From Phellopilus nigrolimitatus (lineage: Eukaryota > Basidiomycota > Agaricomycetes > Hymenochaetales > Hymenochaetaceae): DNA of 20,835 bases. Shown piece by piece: positions 17,812 to 20,835 of this stretch (positions within the stretch are counted from its first letter, which is position 1; the number at the start of each line of letters is the position of its first letter). Below the pieces are notes generated by a model. That model was not told the origin of the DNA and made no database searches. It saw only the letters and a list, made by a program, of their open reading frames with translations. The position numbers and the translations under genes were made by a program. The DNA is taken from the NCBI GenBank assembly GCA_021029095.1, contig JAJOHG010000424.1, forward strand, positions 1-20,835. The letters are read 5' to 3'.

Positions 17812-19749
17812 TCAGTCAATGATGCTCAGTTCGCGCTTCCGGTGCGCTGCAAACGCGTCTTTGTACGTGTCCCATATTCTGAATGCAAGACAAACGTCAT
17901 TTTCTCTGTTCTCAGCGATGAAACAAAAACGAACCGATAGAGTTCCTCAATGTACAGCTTCTGCACGGCGTGCACTTGCTCTAGCGTCGGCTTCTCGCTT
18001 TTCACGACATTGATCGGCCGGCCGACTACAAATCCAGCCAAGATCAGCGATCAACGGCGCAACATCCCTCCAAGATCAAGGAAAGGCACTGCACGCACTG
18101 ACGGACACGATCCTCCGCCGGTAAGGCATCAGTCCCAGGTTATCTGTCAGAGCAAAGCTCAGCCAACTCCGGAAACTAACCCCAAACTCGACGCACAGTT
18201 CAGCATCCCCCGCCCGTGGAACAACGGCAGCGTGAACCCAAACATGGCTTGGAACCGCTTTTGGAGCGTGTGCAGAATCGTACCGCGTTCGTTCGGCATT
18301 TGCTCGAAGATCTGTTTCGACATTTTAGCGGCCGGGGGGAAATACGATCGGATCGGAACGCCACTCACGTCGTTCTCCCCGAACGAGAACACTGGCACTA
18401 GGTCCGCCCCATACTGTATCGCAAGCTTTATAAAACCAAGCCTGTTCAGGGGCACATCAGCGTGCCCGTTCCCTTCACACAACTGCTTTTAGATCGCGCA
18501 CCTCCTCCGGAGCGTCAGGTCCGCCGTGCCGGGGTGCGCACTCAGGCTCTCCGCCGCGCCGCCGACCACGATGCAGATCGCGCTGCCGTTGCCTTCCCGC
18601 AGGATGTTCGCGCACGACGCACGCGACACGCTGCACACGCCGAGCGCGAGCAGGATGTCGCGGTACAGGGGCACGCGGAAGTTCGTTCCGAGCGTGAGCA
18701 GGTGCGGCCGGATGCCCGGGAACGCCATCGAGAAGCCCGTGGCCTCAGTCGCGAAAGTTGCAAGGGCGCCCCTGGAAAGTATTCCGTCAATATGAGAGCA
18801 GTCAGTTATAAGCAAGGCATACATTCCAACGATTCCTGAAAAATGAATAGTATTGAGTAGAATAGAGAGGGCTAGTAAAACGTCGCAAGTACCATGTGGG
18901 TGATATCCGAAAACATACGGTCTATCCGCAGGCAAGTCTCGCTCCTTTTAGAACACTCTACGTGAATATCGCACTCGCGCAGTTCATACGTGGTTGTCTT
19001 CTCACCTTTTTCATCCTACACCGCAGTTGGAATTCTCAGCACAAGTCTAAAATTGAAGCACCGGCCAAAAAAGGGTACGCACGAAGCAGGGTAGTATTCC
19101 ACAAAATACGTCCAGAGCCATAGGCTCCGGAACCACTGGCTCGAGCGGCCGCCGTGCTCGGGGCTATTATCGACGAAGTATATCCACACAATATACAAGG
19201 CGGCGAGTGGCCACAAAGGCGGGAACGAGCTGCATCAATGTGTTTTATAGTATTCGCGTCGGCAGGCGTCGGTAGTCATCGGGGGCTGAAGTACACACCA
19301 GAGACAAAGAAATAACGAATATGTGATGGGCATAAGGAGCTCCCAGATGGCGACAACAAGCGTTTGCAGGCGGCGCGCGCGCGGGACAGATGCGGGTACG
19401 AAGCTGCTCAACAAGATTAGCACTCATTACCGACTCTTCTCCATTCCCAGCATTCTCAAAACGATAGAGACGTTCGGACCGAAAGCAAAGAATCTCGGAG
19501 GAAAATGACGAGGACGCGAAACGGGGACACGCACTTGACTTTCGGAATGACACCCACGGCGCGCTCGTGCGCACTCTGGCGAAGCTGCGCTAGGCGCTCC
19601 TTGAGATTGGACGAGCTTGACACGCTCGGGAGCGACGAAAACGACGACATTAGCCCGGCCGAGCTCGCCTTCCCTTCCGCTCCAACGTTTGCTTCTGTGC
19701 TCTCCGACGCGATTTGGTGCTGGCTGGTAGTGCGTTCCGCCTCAGCCAT
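17812..19749 (-). CDS. DGA1: Diacylglycerol O-acyltransferase type 2 (DGAT2)
   Basis: ER/lipid-droplet enzyme that transfers an acyl group from acyl-CoA to diacylglycerol, the last step of triacylglycerol synthesis. Exons 19749-19535, 19403-19299, 19229-19083, 19046-19022, 18944-18893, 18835-18823, 18771-18502, 18441-18197, 18143-18099, 18025-17935 and 17878-17812 join to 424 aa with all phases consistent. Motifs in order: Ser-rich N-terminus, two hydrophobic segments (RRLQTLVVAIWELLMPITY; PPLWPLAALYIVWIYFV), WLWTYFVEYYPAS, the catalytic-type HPHG (PYVFGYHPHG), GALATFATEATGFS, GGAAES, ADLVPVFSFGEN, GRGMLNYNLGLMPYRRR, IGRPINVV and C-terminal IWDTYKDAFAAHRKREL. Length fits the family. ATG 19749 is the first in frame. 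Exons of 25 and 13 nt, and a possible 36-nt intron (19082-19047), are unusual; that intron is open in frame, and splicing it restores the family's YYPASLV. Confidence 0.93.

Positions 19750-20835
<1,086 letters not shown>

Noticed and set aside
18462..18839. + strand ORFs opposite the DGAT2 exons
   Set aside because: Shadows of the minus-strand DGAT2 coding sequence.

Overview
This is nuclear DNA of a filamentous fungus, most likely a mushroom-type basidiomycete (Agaricomycetes). The evidence is many short GT-AG introns (about 50-75 nt, often with GTGCGT donors), fast-evolving F-box proteins of the kind expanded in mushrooms, and ordinary fungal housekeeping genes. All gene models below were read by eye from conserved peptides and splice signals. 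No database search was possible.

Layout, left to right. (1) 1-473: 3' end of RPL11 (60S ribosomal protein uL5) on +, with one frameshift. (2) 979-6299: a tandem direct duplication of a 2.6 kb unit. Each unit carries a conserved short spliced upstream ORF and an F-box/LRR-like gene with an acidic Asp/Tyr tail. (3) 6300-8006: gene-poor; it includes a decayed, internally deleted copy (about 7350-7575) of the 3' end of the RXT3-like gene that lies intact 5 kb further on. (4) 8007-10383: a third, unrelated F-box gene whose first intron carries a 690-bp hAT-type MITE with 17-bp perfect TIRs and an 8-bp target-site duplication. (5) 11094-11686: an unrecognised gene with a Gln/Asn-rich end in a shifted frame. 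(6) 12418-17192, minus: a 4-exon gene for a 1486-aa RXT3-like HDAC-complex subunit. (7) 17812-19749, minus: an 11-exon DGAT2 acyltransferase gene with 25-nt and 13-nt microexons. (8) 20056-20835, minus: 3' end of the CDC48/p97 AAA ATPase gene, with four apparent one-base losses.

The right half (CDC48, DGAT2, RXT3) is a co-directional run of conserved single genes. The left half is the more dynamic part, with the F-box duplication, the MITE and the gene relic. The genes do not form an evident pathway or cluster. I see no convincing novel multi-gene system. The most interesting items are the MITE inside the F-box intron, the RXT3 3'-end relic, the conserved upstream ORF of the duplicated F-box genes, and the run of one-base frameshifts in essential genes, which points to sequence error.
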